Notes under the pieces: generated by a model
What the model was told of the DNA's origin: nothing
The model's database searches: none
The model's input: only the letters and a program-made list of their open reading frames with translations
Part shown: piece after piece, positions 62,903 through 64,000 of the stretch
Position numbering within the stretch: position 1 is the first letter of the stretch
Layout of the letters: the number at the start of each line of letters is the position of its first letter
Assembly: GCA_963813895.1 (NCBI GenBank)
Contig: CAWFAS010000001.1
Span: 1 to 64,000, forward strand
Origin: DASZWJ01 sp963813895
GTDB lineage: Bacteria; Pseudomonadota; Gammaproteobacteria; JAURND01
DNA length: 64,000 nt
Direction: 5' to 3'
Made by a program: the position numbers and the translations under genes

Positions 62903-63143
62903 ATTTAGGGTCCTTGCTTGGAATTATAAGATAGTCTATCCCTGCCATTGCCGACCGACACTGACGCTAGACGCTATCGAGAGGCAGTAGCCGCCATTGC
63001 TCCAGACGATCAGAAATTATAAGCCTGGGTTTTTGAAAAAGGGTTATGCCCAGGTGGCATTGGCAATTGCTTGATAGCGCATTTGCAGGCAGTTAATCCT
63101 CGTCCTAACCGATGGGGGGATCAGCGAGGATTTGTGGCTGTCG
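62903..63143 (+). other. Unassigned region before integrase-tail fossil
   Basis: No intact gene. Around 63010-63150 the plus strand reads AWVFEKGLCPGGIGNCLIAH and NPRPNRWGDQRGFVAVGM and stop, apparently the end of a former gene I do not recognise. Confidence 0.35.
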
Positions 63144-63262
63144 GCATGTAAATATATTGCGTGACTTTTGCGTGACCCTTCTCCACTATCATTGAAAATT
63201 GGACATTGTCCTTCACGGATCCTGGCACCTCTCCCAACGCATAAGTCAATTGTGGTTGGGTC
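63144..63262 (-). pseudogene. Integrase 3'-end fossil (third integration scar)
   Basis: GCGTGACTTTTGCGTGAC and the next 90 bases match the 3' end of the integrase gene at 53500-53590 (on the minus strand the codons include GHAKVTQ). The preceding TGTAAATATATT also matches repeat A. No tRNA part is attached. It marks a third junction left by the same kind of element. Confidence 0.7.
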
Positions 63263-63332
63263 TTTCCCACTTTAGTAGGCACATAATCAACCGTCCGTTT
63301 TGCTACTGCATTAATAAAAAAGGAGTCAATCT

Positions 63333-63563
63333 ATGATTCTTAGTGAAAAAGCGATGTTATTTTTAGAAGAACACATTCCTGACCTCGCAGATGTAGCATT
63401 TAAGCAGGCTTATTGGGCAGCTCTTGCATCAGGCAGCAGCGTTCTTATCAGTGAAAATGGTGATCTGGTAGAGGTATTTCCTGACGGGAAACATAAATTC
63501 ATAAAACATTTGCCCCCAGCAACACCAGTCATGCGTGGCCAAAGGGTAGAAAAAAATCCATGA
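63333..63563 (+). CDS. Small protein preceding zeta-like toxin, presumed antitoxin
   Basis: 76 residues, acidic N-terminus (MILSEKAMLFLEEHIPDLAD), then AYWAALASGSSVLISENGDLVEVFPDGKHKFIKHLPP. AAGGAG lies 8 bases upstream. The stop overlaps the ATG of the next gene (ATGA), so they are co-translated. Small genes in this position before zeta-like P-loop toxins are usually antitoxins; I infer that from context. Confidence 0.7.
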   Translation: MILSEKAMLFLEEHIPDLADVAFKQAYWAALASGSSVLISENGDLVEVFPDGKHKFIKHLPPATPVMRGQRVEKNP

Positions 63564-64000
63564 ATGAAGAAATTCCTCGATTACGAATGTTTGCAGGTCC
63601 GAATGGTTCAGGTAAAAGCACATTTAAATCTATCATCCGTCCTGAACTACTTGGAATATTTATCAATCCTGACGAAATTGAAAAGCAGATTCGGGATTAC
63701 AATTATCTAGATCTCGAAAGCTATCAAATAGAACCCACAGAAAAAGAAATTCTGAATTTTTTCATGAACTCTACGCTCTTAAAAGCGGTGGAGCTAGTGG
63801 ATGAGGCACATAATCTCCATTTTAATGACGGAAAGTTGAGTTTTTTCAATGTGGAAGTGAATGCCTATTTCGCTTCAGTCGCAGCAGATTTTATTCGTCA
63901 TAAGCTCATTGAGCGTTCGAAATCTTTTACTTTTGAGACTGTGATGTCTTTTCCAGATAAAGTTGAGTTGCTCCGCAAAGCGCAGTCAAGGGGCTATCGA
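63560..64000 (+). CDS. Zeta-toxin-like P-loop kinase, 5' part (runs off right edge)
   Basis: 147 codons visible. Walker A RLRMFAGPNGSGKSTF near residue 12-20, then INPDEIEKQIRD (zeta-type acidic pocket) and the FTFETVMSFPDKVELLRKAQSRGY strand that carries the conserved Glu-Thr-Val of zeta/PezT-like kinases. Zeta toxins phosphorylate UDP-N-acetylglucosamine. The extended insert around residues 45-100 is typical of the larger chromosomal subfamily. The C-terminus is outside the window. Confidence 0.82.
   Translation, partial: MNEEIPRLRMFAGPNGSGKSTFKSIIRPELLGIFINPDEIEKQIRDYNYLDLESYQIEPTEKEILNFFMNSTLLKAVELVDEAHNLHFNDGKLSFFNVEVNAYFASVAADFIRHKLIERSKSFTFETVMSFPDKVELLRKAQSRGYR

Noticed and set aside
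63140..63262. CRISPR-like repetition of GCGTGACTTTTGCGTGAC (near 53287, 53495, 59082 and 63160)
   Set aside because: The copies are irregularly spaced over 10 kb and are explained by integrase gene ends within integration repeats; there are no spacers or cas genes.

Overview
The window looks like a piece of a gammaproteobacterial chromosome rich in accessory DNA, most likely from the order Legionellales. The base composition is AT-rich with a few GC-richer genes. The lineage call rests on the family mix: CqsS/LqsS-like sensor kinase, GacA/LetA-type regulators, an ankyrin protein, a Legionella ICE-like prpA-lvr-csrA module, and many gene fossils. It is an inference from remembered families, not from a marker gene.

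Layout. 1-900: 3' end of a group II intron. 1003-4680: HU plus a basic coiled-coil protein, umuDC, and two decayed copies of genes that are intact elsewhere in the window. 5138-18935: central-metabolism and ion-transport block. It holds PEP synthase split by a frameshift in an A8 run, phosphoketolase, a P-type H+-ATPase, an APC permease with a broken C-terminus, an NhaP-type antiporter, a tpiA fossil, phosphotransacetylase and acetate kinase. Phosphoketolase makes acetyl-phosphate, which phosphotransacetylase and acetate kinase convert to acetyl-CoA or to acetate plus ATP. 19048-30012: a second, partly broken HU/coiled-coil cassette, a quinone oxidoreductase, then an operon DUF3050 - sensor kinase - response regulator. 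The kinase is split by an IS66 element, which is itself split by a RIT element (three tyrosine recombinases between perfect 91-bp inverted repeats). 30346-32899: a complete group II intron. 33294-35543: a GacA-like regulator and gene fossils.

35544-46995: an ATP-grasp ligase with an alanine-dehydrogenase/carboxyethylornithine-synthase-like enzyme, converging on an operon of XRE regulator, ankyrin protein and POT-type transporter. Divergent from that regulator are a small LvrB-like protein and a GacA-type response regulator. Then come a three-gene operon (unknown protein, VUT/DUF165 transporter, 2-hydroxyacid dehydrogenase) and a second operon (XRE/S24 regulator, GNAT acetyltransferase, second VUT transporter). 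47120-49709: integrase and ISL3 fossils flank a single-protein ATPase-DUF4435 that resembles fused PARIS anti-phage systems. 50010-51473: a prpA-like repressor divergent from an LvrB-like protein and CsrA, an ICE-type control module that mirrors the one at 39955-41906 with CsrA in place of the response regulator.

53219-64000: tandem tRNA-Lys integration scars. Two 278-bp direct repeats each hold the 3' part of tRNA-Lys(UUU), and a third integrase-tail fossil lies near 63.15 kb. The repeats delimit cargo segments: integrase, YcaQ-like glycosylase, MATE exporter and methyltransferase in the first; RhuM, a proline-iminopeptidase-like hydrolase, an orphan BrnA antitoxin and a YhcG fragment in the second. 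A probable zeta-like toxin operon runs off the right edge.
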